Assembly (NCBI RefSeq): GCF_004123805.1 | Contig: NZ_RWJX01000017.1 | Span: 1-64,000 of the forward strand | Direction of reading: 5' to 3' | Source: Cellulomonas endophytica | Lineage (GTDB): Bacteria > Actinomycetota > Actinomycetes > Actinomycetales > Cellulomonadaceae | Length of the DNA stretch: 64,000 nt | Shown: piece by piece, positions 23,134-31,617 of the stretch | How the letters are laid out: each line of letters starts with the position of its first letter | Numbering within the stretch: the first letter of the stretch is position 1 | The notes under the pieces: generated by a model | What the model was told of the DNA's origin: nothing | Databases searched by the model: none | The model's input: the letters and a program-made list of their open reading frames with translations, nothing else | Position numbers and translations under genes: made by a program

Positions 23134-23616
23134 TCAGAGCTGTCGCTCGTCAGGGAACATGCCGTCTGGTGGGGCGGTGTACGGCAGTGGGTCGCCGCGG
23201 TTGTTGGTGTGCTGGTCGCCGTTAGAGCCGGCGAAGGGTCCGTCGGGGCTGAGCAGGATGGCCATGTGGTAGTCGGCGTGGTCGCGGTACCAGTGGCTCA
23301 TGCCGACCCCGGGGTCTTGGCGTAGGGCCTCCCAGGAGCGCCACATGACGGTCAGCCGGTTGACGGCTTCGTCGTAGTTCCACCAGTCGGCGGCCCAGCG
23401 CAGGCGGTGGCCGACGGGTCGGCGGTAGACGTACCGCAGCCACTCGCGCACAAACTCGTCGACCGACCCGTACACCGGCAGCGCCGAATCGGCGCGCTTG
23501 GTTCGGACCGCCCGCAGCGCCGAGTGGTCGACGACCCCCTCGGCCAGGGTGACGTCGTCGAGGTCCAGGTCCTCGTCGAGCGCGTCGTCGTAGGGCTCGT
23601 ACGCGGGCTGGCTCAC
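23134..23616 (-). CDS. DUF4913 protein (conjugative-element cargo)
   Basis: 160 residues. An acidic N-terminus (DDALDEDLDLDD) precedes the DUF4913 domain: VYGSVDEFVREWLRYVYRR, LRWAADWWNYDEAVNRL and MSHWYRDHADYHMAILLSPDGPF. The domain has no known activity but is found beside coupling-protein genes in actinobacterial integrative conjugative elements, as here. GTG 23616 overlaps the TGA of the upstream coupling-protein fragment by four bases. It looks full length. Confidence 0.8.
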   Translation of the reverse strand: MSQPAYEPYDDALDEDLDLDDVTLAEGVVDHSALRAVRTKRADSALPVYGSVDEFVREWLRYVYRRPVGHRLRWAADWWNYDEAVNRLTVMWRSWEALRQDPGVGMSHWYRDHADYHMAILLSPDGPFAGSNGDQHTNNRGDPLPYTAPPDGMFPDERQL

Positions 23617-24256
23617 CGCACGGCATCCGCACGCTCGAGCGCGTGGGACTCGGCCGTGGCGGCCTGCGCCGCGGCCAGGGTCGTCTCCGGCTGCGGGTCG
23701 TGCCGGGCGATCGAGGCCTTCACGGCTTCCGCGTGACGGCCGGTGGACCACGGTTGGGTGGCGATCAGCGTGGGGCGCGAGCCCGAGGCGAACACCACGG
23801 CGCGTCCGCGGGGCAGGGCGGCGAGGTCGGCCACGTCCATGATCCGTTCGCGGTGCAGCTGCTGGGAGACGGTGCGTCTGCCGGCCCCGGTAGGAACCGA
23901 GGCGGTGGCGCGGTCATAGTCGCCGATGGTGCGCGACAGGTCCTCGAGGAACCCGGTGTCAGAGGACCCGCCGCCGTAGGTGCGCACGTTGGACGCGGAC
24001 CACAGCTTCTTCATGCGTGCTCGCCCCAGACCTCCAAGCCCTGGGACCAGGACTGCAGGATCGTCATCAGCACGATCCCGCGGGACCGGTAATGGGAGTA
24101 CAGGTTCGGCAGCTCACGCCACCGGCACACGTTGGCGGCCTCGTCCAGCACCCCGAGCAGCGGGTTCCGCAGCCGCCCTCCGGGCGAGCGGGTGGCCAGC
24201 TCCTCGGCGGCCTCCGCCACGGCGACGGTCAGCGCTCCGACCAGCCCGGTTGACAC
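23613..24256 (-). pseudogene. VirD4/TraG-type conjugative coupling protein, truncated and frameshifted
   Basis: Two frames cover the C-terminal part of a type IV coupling ATPase. 24011-24256 encodes PLLGVLDEAANVCRWRELP and LMTILQSWSQGLEVWGE (TraM-recognition domain). 23613-24014 continues with MKKLWSASNVRTYGGGSSD. Homologues read through this junction with two residues between the glutamate of WGE and Met-Lys-Lys; here five bases occupy that place instead of six, so one base has been lost. The N-terminal two thirds, including Walker A, are absent. This is a relic of a mobile element, not a working transfer gene. The downstream part could still be translated. Confidence 0.75.
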
Positions 24257-24746
24257 AAGAGTAGCGCCGTCGCGATTTCTGAAACTGGCCCTGACTCCCC
24301 AGCTGGTGCTTCCTCACCACCCGACGAGGACCCTCGCGTGCAGCGTCAGCAGTGACGCGACAACTCGCGTTGCCTCGTGGTGCCAGAAGAGTCAGCCCCT
24401 CTTGTCAACGCTGGTTGTCGATGACGCGGAGCGTCGAGCTGACGGCCGCTCGATGCTCGTCGCGGCGAACGGCACGCGCACGGAGGGCATCGCACGGTGC
24501 GCGGCTGACGACCCCTGCTGCCTAGCGCAAACCACCATGCGTGCGCCTACGCAATCCTTCTCGTCGGGCCTGCGGATTTCGCGGTGAAGTTGCCGTAGTC
24601 GGTAACGACACCCTGCGCGCGCGGCCACCACAGGGCGCGAGGCCGACCGCCTCATGCGCGGTCGATGCGCCGGCACGGCACCGCGCGACCGTCCTCATGT
24701 TGCGTGAGGGACGCCCACAAGAGTTCCAGGTAGGGAGGAGGCGCCC
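24257..24746. other. Gene-free junction between conjugation relic and integrase module
   Basis: 490 bp in which no frame looks coding. It starts exactly where the truncated coupling-protein gene breaks off, so it may be scar sequence from a deletion. A good ribosome site (GGGAGGAGG, 24733-24741) at its right end belongs to the next gene. Confidence 0.45.
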
Positions 24747-25133
24747 TTGGGACGACGAGATCTTGTCCGGCGCGAGCGGGCGCGCCGTGCAGCTGCGAGC
24801 CGACGGGCCGTCGACGACACAGCCACCGGCTCCGCGCTGCTGACGCTGGTCGAGGACGCCCTCGCCGCACGGCGGATGCCGGTGGTGCAGCCGCCCGTCG
24901 CGCAGAAGGCCCCGACCGTCGTGGTGAGCAATGCAGAGGCTCGGCTCTTCACGGCTCTGGACCGCTGCCGGCACGCTCGGCTCGCCGCGCAGGAACGGGA
25001 AGCGGAGCTGGCGGCGGCGGTGGCCGCCGTGCACGGGGAGGGTAGGAGCTGGGCTGAGCTCGGTCGCGTGTTGGGCGTGAGCCGGCAGGCCGCTCGGCAG
25101 CGTTACGGCAGGGCGACCACAGGCGACGACTGA
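24747..25133 (+). CDS. Small helix-turn-helix protein
   Basis: 128 residues, very Arg/Ala-rich. A basic N-terminus (RRDLVRRERARRAAASRR) is followed by a helical middle and a C-terminal HTH: AAVHGEGRSWAELGRVLGVSRQAARQRYG. The start is TTG 24747, supported by GGGAGGAGG 5-6 bases upstream. The HTH is of the type common in actinobacterial hypothetical proteins near integrases. Probably a DNA-binding regulator of the element; no specific family is recognised. Confidence 0.65.
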   Translation: MGRRDLVRRERARRAAASRRAVDDTATGSALLTLVEDALAARRMPVVQPPVAQKAPTVVVSNAEARLFTALDRCRHARLAAQEREAELAAAVAAVHGEGRSWAELGRVLGVSRQAARQRYGRATTGDD

Positions 25134-25219
25134 GGCCGGGCTGTCCACCGCGACGGCAGGATCCAACCTTCAGCCGACGGGTGTAGCGATGTGATGCCGG
25201 AGACGGAGGGAGGGTGACG

Positions 25220-25528
25220 ATGGCCGTCGAGTACAGCGCCGTGACACCCGAGGAGGTCGCCGAGACGCTCGGCATCTCCTCGTGGTGGGTGCGGGAGCAG
25301 GCACGGCGCGGGCGCATCCCGCACCTCCGGTTCGGCCGCGGCCGGATCCGGCTTCTCCCCGAGCACGTCGACGCCCTCATCCGTCTGGCGACCGTCGAGG
25401 GCCGTCCCGCGGAGCCGCAGGCGGCCCCGAGCGCGTCGGCCGACCTCCGGGCGCTGGGCGCGACGGTCCGGTCCTTGCGCGCTCATGAGCAACGGCCGCA
25501 CGTCGCCGGCGATCCCCCGCTCTGCTGA
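25220..25528 (+). CDS. Excisionase-like MerR-type helix-turn-helix protein
   Basis: 102 residues. The N-terminal half is an excisionase/AlpA-like winged helix: YSAVTPEEVAETLGISSWWV, then GRIPHLRFGRGRIRLLPEHV. Such proteins bend DNA at att sites and steer the partner integrase toward excision. ATG 25220 has GGAGGGAGG at suitable spacing; GTG 25214 is two codons earlier. The 3' end overlaps the convergent NERD gene by 46 bases. The integrase is encoded about 1 kb away on the other strand. Confidence 0.75.
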   Translation: MAVEYSAVTPEEVAETLGISSWWVREQARRGRIPHLRFGRGRIRLLPEHVDALIRLATVEGRPAEPQAAPSASADLRALGATVRSLRAHEQRPHVAGDPPLC

Positions 25529-26322
25529 ACGGGTGCGCCGCTCGCTCGCGCGTGGCGGCCCGGCCGCAACACCTCCGCGATCTCCTCGAGGTCGCGGACG
25601 GGCCTGCGCCGCTGGGCGCGCAGCCGGTCGGCGAGCAGCTTGCCCTGGACGACGCCGACGCCGTCGACCGTCCGGCCGCCCTGCTCGACGTCTCCCCACC
25701 ACACCACGACCGGGTCCACCCACACGCGCCGTCCGCAGCGCTCGCTGATCTGAGCCGACAGCGCAGCGGCCTCGGCCCTCGCGCGGCGGACGATCGTCGA
25801 GACGTTGAGGGTCAACGCGTCGTCGTACGCGTGCCGGCCGACGAGGCCACCCTCCGCCGTCAGCTCGAGGCGGTAGCTCGACCACTTCGAGTTGAGGCAG
25901 TAGACCCCGCCGGGCCCGAGGACGACGTGGTCGAAGTTGACCGAGCCGTTCGCGAGGTCGTGCAGGACGGTCCACCCCTCGCGCTCGAGCCCGCGGAGCA
26001 CCTTGGCGGTCGCCTCCTCGCCGTAGGCGCCTTGCTCCCAGCTGGCGATGCCGACGGGCGGCGACGCGCGCAGGCAGATGATGCTCGCGAGCATCGCACC
26101 CGCGCACACGCCGACGGTGAACGCCTGGTCCCCGGGGACGAGGAGCATGACGAGACCGAGAGCGGTCGTCAGTGCGACGGCCACGGCGATCATCAGGACC
26201 CAGAGCCGGCTATGACGACGGAGCCACGCGCGACGCAAGGACGCGTACTTGCGTCGAGCCCTCGAGCCGGCTCGGCGTCGCTGGGCGCGGGCCTCCGACC
26301 AGCGCCGGTACGCGTGTTGCAC
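25483..26322 (-). CDS. NERD-domain membrane protein
   Basis: 279 residues. A strongly basic N-terminus (about 1-38) is followed by two membrane segments (LWVLMIAVAVALTTALGLVM and FTVGVCAGAMLASIICL). The NERD nuclease-related domain follows: WEQGAYGEEATAKVLRGL, VLHDLANGSVNFDHVVLG (Asp of a restriction-like site) and VYCLNSKWSSY, where the expected Lys is preceded by Ser and Asn is in the usual acidic position. The function of such membrane NERD proteins is unknown; nuclease or DNA-processing activity is inferred. It lies between excisionase and integrase genes, so it is likely element cargo. Confidence 0.75.
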   Translation of the reverse strand: MQHAYRRWSEARAQRRRAGSRARRKYASLRRAWLRRHSRLWVLMIAVAVALTTALGLVMLLVPGDQAFTVGVCAGAMLASIICLRASPPVGIASWEQGAYGEEATAKVLRGLEREGWTVLHDLANGSVNFDHVVLGPGGVYCLNSKWSSYRLELTAEGGLVGRHAYDDALTLNVSTIVRRARAEAAALSAQISERCGRRVWVDPVVVWWGDVEQGGRTVDGVGVVQGKLLADRLRAQRRRPVRDLEEIAEVLRPGRHARASGAPVQQSGGSPATCGRCS

Positions 26323-26400
26323 TCCCCCGTCATCGGGTCGTCATCGCGCCACGTGAGGCACGAGACGCCGTCATCGCCCGCGTGAGGGCGAAACGGCGCG

Positions 26401-27603
26401 TCACTGAGCCGAGGATGACGAGCGCAGCGCTTCCGATCCGAGCGCGATGCCGCTCATCGCCCGTCCTGCCGCGGCGGCAGCGGCCAGCTGCTGGTCGGGC
26501 AAGAGGTGCGCGTACGTCTCCGTGGTCGTCTTGATCGACTCGTGGCCGAGGCGACGCTGGAGCACGAAGAGGTCCGTGCCGGCGGCGATCATCCACGAGG
26601 CGTGGGTGTGTCGGAGGTCGTGCACGCGCGGGCGCTTCGTGAGGCGCGCCGCATCAGGGTCCTCGGTGCCGTCGGCGCGGCGGGGGGCGGCCGCTGCGTC
26701 GAGCGCCGGCGTCCACGTCGTCGTCCAGAAGCGCGAGGACGAGAGCTGGTTGCCGACGGTGTTGGTGAAGAGCAGCTCGTCGGGCGCCTTGGTCGCCACC
26801 AGCGGGAGCAGGACGTCGACGAGCTCGTCCGGGAGGGAGACGGTGCGCCGCGCCCGCTTCGTCTTCGGTGGGCCGACGTACCAGCGCCGGTTCTCGTCCC
26901 GCTTCCAGGCCTTCGTCACGCGGACCGTCGCGGGCCGCGCCGAGAGGTCGAGGTCGCCGGCGGTCAGCGCCGTCGCCTCTCCCCACCGGAGGCCGGTCGC
27001 GATCAGCAGCAGCACCAGAGGCTGGTAGTGCGACGGGACGTGGGAGAGCAGGAGGGCGAACTCCGCCTGCGTCAGGACCGTCATCTCGTCGTGGGTGGCC
27101 TGCGACTTGGGCAGCTCGACGCGCGCGCAGGGGTTGTCCGACCGGTAGCCGAGCCGGACGGCCGTCGACATCGCCGCCGAGAAGAGGCCGTGGACGTTCG
27201 CGATCGTCTTCGGCGCGTACCCGCGCGCGGACATGGAGCGCACCCAGGAGGCGATGTGCCGGTAGCCGATGGACGAGACCGGGTGCGGGCCGAGTACCGG
27301 GGAGATGTGGGCCGCGAGCTGGCGGCGGTAGTGGGACCGGGTGTCGGCACCCACGGACGTCAGCAGGTCGATGTGCTCGGTGACGACGTCGTCGACGGTG
27401 GGGCCGCGGTGACGCACGGCGTCGGCGATCCGGGCGGCCTCGACGGCGTGGCCGCCGGCCGCCTCGATGAGCTGCTGGGCGACGACGGCGTCGTTGCGGT
27501 CGTCGTACGTGAGGGAGGTCTGGCGTCCGGTGTCCGGGTCGCGCCACAGCACCGCGTAGGACCGCGTGCCGTCGCTGCGACGCCGCTCCCGCACCGAGGC
27601 CAT
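26401..27603 (-). CDS. int: Tyrosine-type integrase of an ssrA-targeting element
   Basis: 400 residues. An AP2-like arm-binding N-terminus (SVRERRRSDGTRSYAVLWRD), a SAM-like core-binding domain (VDDVVTEHIDLL) and a C-terminal catalytic domain follow. Visible catalytic residues: Arg in ATGLRWGEATAL, His-x-x-Arg in HDLRHTHASWM, His in LGHESIKTTTETY and the Tyr of TYAHL. ATG 27603 is preferred over a start nine codons upstream because homologues begin MASVRERR. Its 5' end is 80 bp from the 3' end of ssrA, a common integration site. It appears intact. Confidence 0.93.
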   Translation of the reverse strand: MASVRERRRSDGTRSYAVLWRDPDTGRQTSLTYDDRNDAVVAQQLIEAAGGHAVEAARIADAVRHRGPTVDDVVTEHIDLLTSVGADTRSHYRRQLAAHISPVLGPHPVSSIGYRHIASWVRSMSARGYAPKTIANVHGLFSAAMSTAVRLGYRSDNPCARVELPKSQATHDEMTVLTQAEFALLLSHVPSHYQPLVLLLIATGLRWGEATALTAGDLDLSARPATVRVTKAWKRDENRRWYVGPPKTKRARRTVSLPDELVDVLLPLVATKAPDELLFTNTVGNQLSSSRFWTTTWTPALDAAAAPRRADGTEDPDAARLTKRPRVHDLRHTHASWMIAAGTDLFVLQRRLGHESIKTTTETYAHLLPDQQLAAAAAAGRAMSGIALGSEALRSSSSAQ

Positions 27604-27607
27604 GCAC

Positions 27608-27675
27608 AAGAAGGTAGCCACCCGCGTCAACGAGTGGCTACCGTCTTGTCAACACGACCTGCGTTGTCGCAGGTC
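27608..27675 (-). terminator. Paired inverted repeats between int and ssrA
   Basis: Two hairpins: 27656-27663 with 27668-27675 (8 bp perfect, 4-nt loop), and 27608-27621 with 27634-27647 (14 bp, one mismatch). Read from ssrA, the second ends in TTCTTGTG and resembles an intrinsic terminator. They may instead, or also, be integrase or Xis binding sites at the att junction. Confidence 0.55.
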
Positions 27676-27682
27676 ACAGGGG

Positions 27683-28047
27683 TGGAGGTGGCGGGAATCG
27701 AACCCGCGTCCGATGACGAGGAACCAGGGCTTCTCCGGGCGCAGTCTGCTGCGATTTTCTCGGCCCTCACGATCACGCAGACGAGTCGTGAACAGGCCCA
27801 GTCGGCTGAGAGTCCCCGCAGCCACACCGACGATGGCTGCGAGCAGTGGCTCCCTAGATGACGCCAGTGACCGAGACGGGAGCTAGCTCGGGCTGACGGA
27901 CTTCAAGGCCTCGCTCAGGCGGCGAGGGTGAAGTCGGTGCGCTTGGAATCGGCACCTATGGGTTTGCGCGGGACATTAACGAGTTGACCGTGCGTTCTCG
28001 GCCCGCTTCTCCTGGATCGACGATCACCGTCGAAACCGATCACCCCC
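27683..28047 (-). ncRNA. ssrA: tmRNA (ssrA)
   Basis: The 5' end reads GGGGGTGATCGGTTTCGACG, the conserved tmRNA opening. The 3' end has the T-arm GCGGGTTCGATTCCCGC and acceptor strand CACCTCC, pairing with the 5' GGGGGTG. The tag frame (27915-27953) encodes ADSKRTDFTLAA followed by TGA, an actinobacterial degradation tag. The discriminator A is at 27683; the next bases are CCC, so the terminal CCA is not encoded here and must be added. The RNA rescues stalled ribosomes with SmpB, whose gene lies 3.6 kb away on the same strand. Confidence 0.95.
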
Positions 28048-28151
28048 TGTGCAGTTGTCAAGCTCCGGCCGTGGTGCTCAGGTGGCCGGCGTCCTCAGAC
28101 TACCCCTCCAACCCGGACGCCGTCCGCCCCATTCCCGGGCGCCGGGGCCGG

Positions 28152-29609
28152 TCAGGCCGCCGGACCCTCGGCCAGCGTGATCGTCGCCGCCTGCGAGGCG
28201 CCGGTGGTGGCCTGGGTCCAGACGACCTCGACCTCGTCGCCCGGCGCGAAGCCGGCCAGCGCGTCCGTCAGCTCCTGCGCCGAGGACACGGCGACCCCGC
28301 CGACGGAGGTGATGGTGTCCCCTGCCGCCAGCCCGGCGGCCGCTGCGGGGGCACCCTCGACGACGCCCGCGACCGTCGCGCCGCCCCCGGCCGGCCCGGT
28401 GGCGGTGCCGTCGGTCGCCACCTGCACGCCGAGGAAGGCGGGCAACCCGATCGTCACGGAGCCGGACGCGTCGCCCTCCTCGATCTGGCGGACGATCGCG
28501 AGGGCGTCGACGACGTCGATCGCGTACGCCACCGTCGTCGGGGCACCGCTGGAGGCCGCGGTGGTGATCCCGACGACCTCTCCCTCGGCGTCGAGCACGG
28601 GGCCGCCCGAGTCGCCGGACACGACCGCCGCCTCGAACTCGACGAGCCCGTCCAGGGTCTCCCCCGCGGTGACGCCGTCGCCCGAGGTGGTGATCGTCCG
28701 CTCCGTCGCCGTCACGGTGCCCTCCGCGGCGACGAGGTCGCCCGTCCCCTCCGCGTTGCCGACGGCGGTCACCGTGTCACCCGGGGCCACGCCGCCGTCG
28801 TCGTCGAGCGCCACGGTGGCGAGCCCGCTCGCCCCCTCCAGCTGCAGGACCGCCACGTCGTGCGCCGCGTCCGTGCCGACGACCGTCGCGGTGTACGTCT
28901 CGCCCGTGGACTCGACCGTCACCTCGACGGAGGTCGAGCCCTCGACCACGTGGTTGTTCGTCAGGACGAGGCCGTCCGAGGAGAGCACCATGCCCGTGCC
29001 GGCCGACCGCCCGCCGGAGTACCCCAGCGTGCTGACGATCGTCACCACCCCGGTCGTCTGGGCCGCGGTCGGTGCCGTCGTCGTCTGCGTCGTCGTGCCG
29101 AGGCCGTCCGACGGCACGCCGCGGCCCCGAGAGGCGCCCGGCAGGCCCGGCACGACCACGGAGCCGTCCGTGCTCCCGCCCGTGCTGCCGTCCGTGCTCC
29201 CGCCGGCGCTCCCGTCCGTGGCGTCTCCGCCGATCGACGGCACGAGGCCGTCCGTCGCGCCGTCCGCGGTCGTGCCGTCGTCCGTGGCCGTCGCGACGGC
29301 GGTGCCCTGCACCGTCGCCGTCGAGCCGGTCACGACGTCCAGGGCGACGGCGGTCCCGGCGCCGCCGACCGTCAGGCCGACGACGAGCGCCGCCGCCAGC
29401 CCGCCGGCCTGCCGGCGCCGGGAGCGGCCTGCCACGGCCTCGGCGGTGGGCACGGCCGGGCCCAGCGGGGCCGGCATCGGCACGGGCGGGACGGGCGTCT
29501 CCACCGGCGGGACGGGCGTCGCACCGTCGCCCGGCGGGAGGGGCGGCGGCGTCGTGGGCACGGTCGGGGTCGTCGTGGGGAGGGGCTGGGGGGTGTCGTC
29601 GTGCTGCAC
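28152..29609 (-). CDS. HtrA/DegP-like S1C serine protease with PDZ domain
   Basis: 485 residues. A Pro-rich cytoplasmic N-terminus (about 1-65), one membrane segment (LAAALVVGLTVGGAGTAVAL), a Gly/Ser/Thr-rich linker with GGSTDGSTGGSTDGS repeats, and a trypsin-like domain. Its triad is His in LTNNHVVEG, Asp in AAHDVAVLQL and Ser in VSGDSGGPV. A C-terminal PDZ domain begins near FLGVQV and includes PAAAAGLAAGDTITSVGG. It should act in envelope protein quality control. GTG 29609 has GAGGAG about 9 bases upstream; longer in-frame starts are Arg-rich and improbable. It is the first gene beyond ssrA. Confidence 0.9.
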   Translation of the reverse strand: MQHDDTPQPLPTTTPTVPTTPPPLPPGDGATPVPPVETPVPPVPMPAPLGPAVPTAEAVAGRSRRRQAGGLAAALVVGLTVGGAGTAVALDVVTGSTATVQGTAVATATDDGTTADGATDGLVPSIGGDATDGSAGGSTDGSTGGSTDGSVVVPGLPGASRGRGVPSDGLGTTTQTTTAPTAAQTTGVVTIVSTLGYSGGRSAGTGMVLSSDGLVLTNNHVVEGSTSVEVTVESTGETYTATVVGTDAAHDVAVLQLEGASGLATVALDDDGGVAPGDTVTAVGNAEGTGDLVAAEGTVTATERTITTSGDGVTAGETLDGLVEFEAAVVSGDSGGPVLDAEGEVVGITTAASSGAPTTVAYAIDVVDALAIVRQIEEGDASGSVTIGLPAFLGVQVATDGTATGPAGGGATVAGVVEGAPAAAAGLAAGDTITSVGGVAVSSAQELTDALAGFAPGDEVEVVWTQATTGASQAATITLAEGPAA

Positions 29610-29938
29610 GGTCGTTCTCCTCGTCGTGGTCCGTCCGGGGTGCTGGGCCAAGACCACACCCGGCCCCGGGACGCGGGCTGGGCCGGGCCTGGGCGCTCCC
29701 TGTGCAGCCGTCCGGGCGACGGGCGTGACCCGGACGACCGCCGCCGGCGGCCCGGCGCGGTCGACCGCGGGCCCCCGCGCGCGCGGCGCCGTGCCGGTGC
29801 GTACGGTGGAGCCCGGCGCCCAGAACCGACGCCAGGTCTCGATCGCGGCCCTGCCCGCGGCGTGGCCTCCCCGACGACGGTCGGACCGGCCCTGGACGGG
29901 CCTCGACCAGGACAGCGACACCAACAGTGGGAGCCACG

Positions 29939-30427
29939 GTGAACCTCGCCCAGCTGCCGGACTCCTTCGTGGAGGTCGAGCGGTGGACGATCGAGGCCAC
30001 GGAGGACCTGGCGCGTCTGCGCGCCGCGCTGCACCGTGCCCTGACCGGTGCCGACCTGCCGCCCCGTCGCGGGATCGGGGAGGTCCCCGAGAAGGCCGTC
30101 CTGGTGGCGAGCGAGCTCGCGACGAACGCGCTGCGCCACGGCCGTCCGCCGACCCTCGTCCGGCTCCTCAGCGACGGCCGGCGGTTCGCGGTCGACGTCG
30201 TCGACCAGGCGCCCCACGCGGAGCCGCGCATCGCGGGGGACCGGGCCCCCGGCGAGGGCGGCTTCGGCCTCATCCTCGCCCAGCGGGTGTCCCAGGGTGT
30301 GGGCTGGTACCGCGAGGGCGACCGCGCCAAGCACGTGTGGGCCCTGTTCGAGGCGTCCCCCGCCGCCGGGACCGAGATGACCGGCCTGTCGCACGCGGCG
30401 CAGCGGGCGTCGAACCCCGAGGCCTGA
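29939..30427 (+). CDS. RsbW-like ATP-binding protein (anti-sigma type)
   Basis: 162 residues. A GHKL/HATPase_c_2 domain has N box SELATNALRHG, a VDVVDQAPHAEP segment equivalent to G1, and G2 GGFGLILAQRV. There is no His-phosphotransfer domain. Proteins of this form act as anti-sigma serine kinases or stand-alone regulators in actinobacteria. GTG 29939 has GGGAG 5 bases upstream. No anti-anti-sigma partner or sigma gene is adjacent, so the target is unknown. Confidence 0.78.
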   Translation: MNLAQLPDSFVEVERWTIEATEDLARLRAALHRALTGADLPPRRGIGEVPEKAVLVASELATNALRHGRPPTLVRLLSDGRRFAVDVVDQAPHAEPRIAGDRAPGEGGFGLILAQRVSQGVGWYREGDRAKHVWALFEASPAAGTEMTGLSHAAQRASNPEA

Positions 30428-30480
30428 GCGCCCGGCGCGCACCACCTGCGCGTCGGCACCCCGCAGGCCAGGATGGGCCC

Positions 30481-31548
30481 ATGGACCTGCCCGTCATGCC
30501 CCCGGTCTCGCCGATGCTGGCGAAGTCGGTGAAGGACATCCCCCCGACGGGCCACGTCGAGCCCAAGTGGGACGGCTTCCGGACCATCGTCTTCCGCGAC
30601 GGCGACGAGGTGGAGCTCGGCAGCCGCAACGAGAAGCCCATGACGCGCTACTTCCCCGAGGTCGTGGAGGCGGTGCGGGAGCACCTGCCGCCGCGGTGCG
30701 TCGTCGACGGGGAGATCGTGGTGGTGACGGGGGACCGGCTCGACTTCGAGGCGCTCCAGCAGCGCATCCACCCCGCGGCGAGCCGCGTCCGCCTCCTCGC
30801 CGGCAGCACCCCGGCGTCCTTCGTCGCGTTCGACCTGCTGGCGCTGGGCGACGAGGACCTCACCGGCAGGCCCTTCTCCGAGCGGCGCCGCCGGCTCGAG
30901 GAGGCCCTCGCCGGGGTGCGCCCGCCCGTGCACCTGACCCCGGCCACCGCCGACCCCGCCGAGGCGCGGCGGTGGTTCGAGCAGTTCGAGGGCGCCGGGC
31001 TCGACGGGGTCGTCGCCAAGCCCCTGGACGGGACCTACCAGCCCGACAAGCGCACGATGTTCAAGATCAAGCACGAACGGACCGCCGACTGCGTCGTCGC
31101 CGGGCTGCGCCCCCACAAGACCGGCGCGGACCTCGTCGGGTCCCTCCTGCTGGGCATCTGGACCGCCGACGGCCGGCTGCAGCACGTCGGGGTGGCCGCG
31201 TCGTTCCCCATGGCCCGCCGCCGCACGCTCATGGAGGAGCTCGAGCCGTACCGGGACGTCGCGCTCGGGGAGCACCCCTGGGGCGACTGGGCGGACCAGA
31301 GCGCCCACGGGGAGAAGCGGATGCCGGGCGCGGTCAGCCGGTGGAACGCCACGAAGGACCTGTCCTTCGTGCCGCTGCGGCCCGAGCTCGTCGTCGAGGT
31401 CGCGTACGACCACATGGAGGGCGACCGGTTCCGGCACACGGCGCAGTTCCGCCGGTGGCGCCCCGACCGCGACCCGCGCTCGTGCACCTACGACCAGCTC
31501 GACGAGCCCGTCCGGTACGACCTGGCGGACATCCTCGCCCTGCGCTGA
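30481..31548 (+). CDS. ligC: ATP-dependent DNA ligase (LigC type)
   Basis: 355 residues. The nucleotidyltransferase domain has the adenylated Lys in VEPKWDGFR (motif I), then LGSRNEKPM and VVDGEIVV. MFKIKHERTADCVVAG covers motif V, and an OB-fold completes the protein. Length and order match mycobacterial LigC, an accessory ligase for repair rather than NHEJ LigD. The ATG is preceded by a -10-like CAGGAT and may be leaderless. It stands alone between the RsbW-like gene and smpB. Confidence 0.9.
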   Translation: MDLPVMPPVSPMLAKSVKDIPPTGHVEPKWDGFRTIVFRDGDEVELGSRNEKPMTRYFPEVVEAVREHLPPRCVVDGEIVVVTGDRLDFEALQQRIHPAASRVRLLAGSTPASFVAFDLLALGDEDLTGRPFSERRRRLEEALAGVRPPVHLTPATADPAEARRWFEQFEGAGLDGVVAKPLDGTYQPDKRTMFKIKHERTADCVVAGLRPHKTGADLVGSLLLGIWTADGRLQHVGVAASFPMARRRTLMEELEPYRDVALGEHPWGDWADQSAHGEKRMPGAVSRWNATKDLSFVPLRPELVVEVAYDHMEGDRFRHTAQFRRWRPDRDPRSCTYDQLDEPVRYDLADILALR

Positions 31549-31617
31549 CGGCGTCCGCGCCGCCGGTGCACGACCCGGCGTGGTGCGGCTCCTCGTCGCC
31601 CCACCCGGGCGGCGGGG

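Noticed and set aside
24257-24746. Second ssrA 3'-end repeat (att site) at the conjugation-relic junction
   Set aside because: I compared it with the tmRNA 3' end and saw no convincing match.
28177-30470. Long plus-strand frame continuous with ligC
   Set aside because: The part before 30481 is antisense to the HtrA-like protease and is low-complexity; only the LigC portion is a gene.
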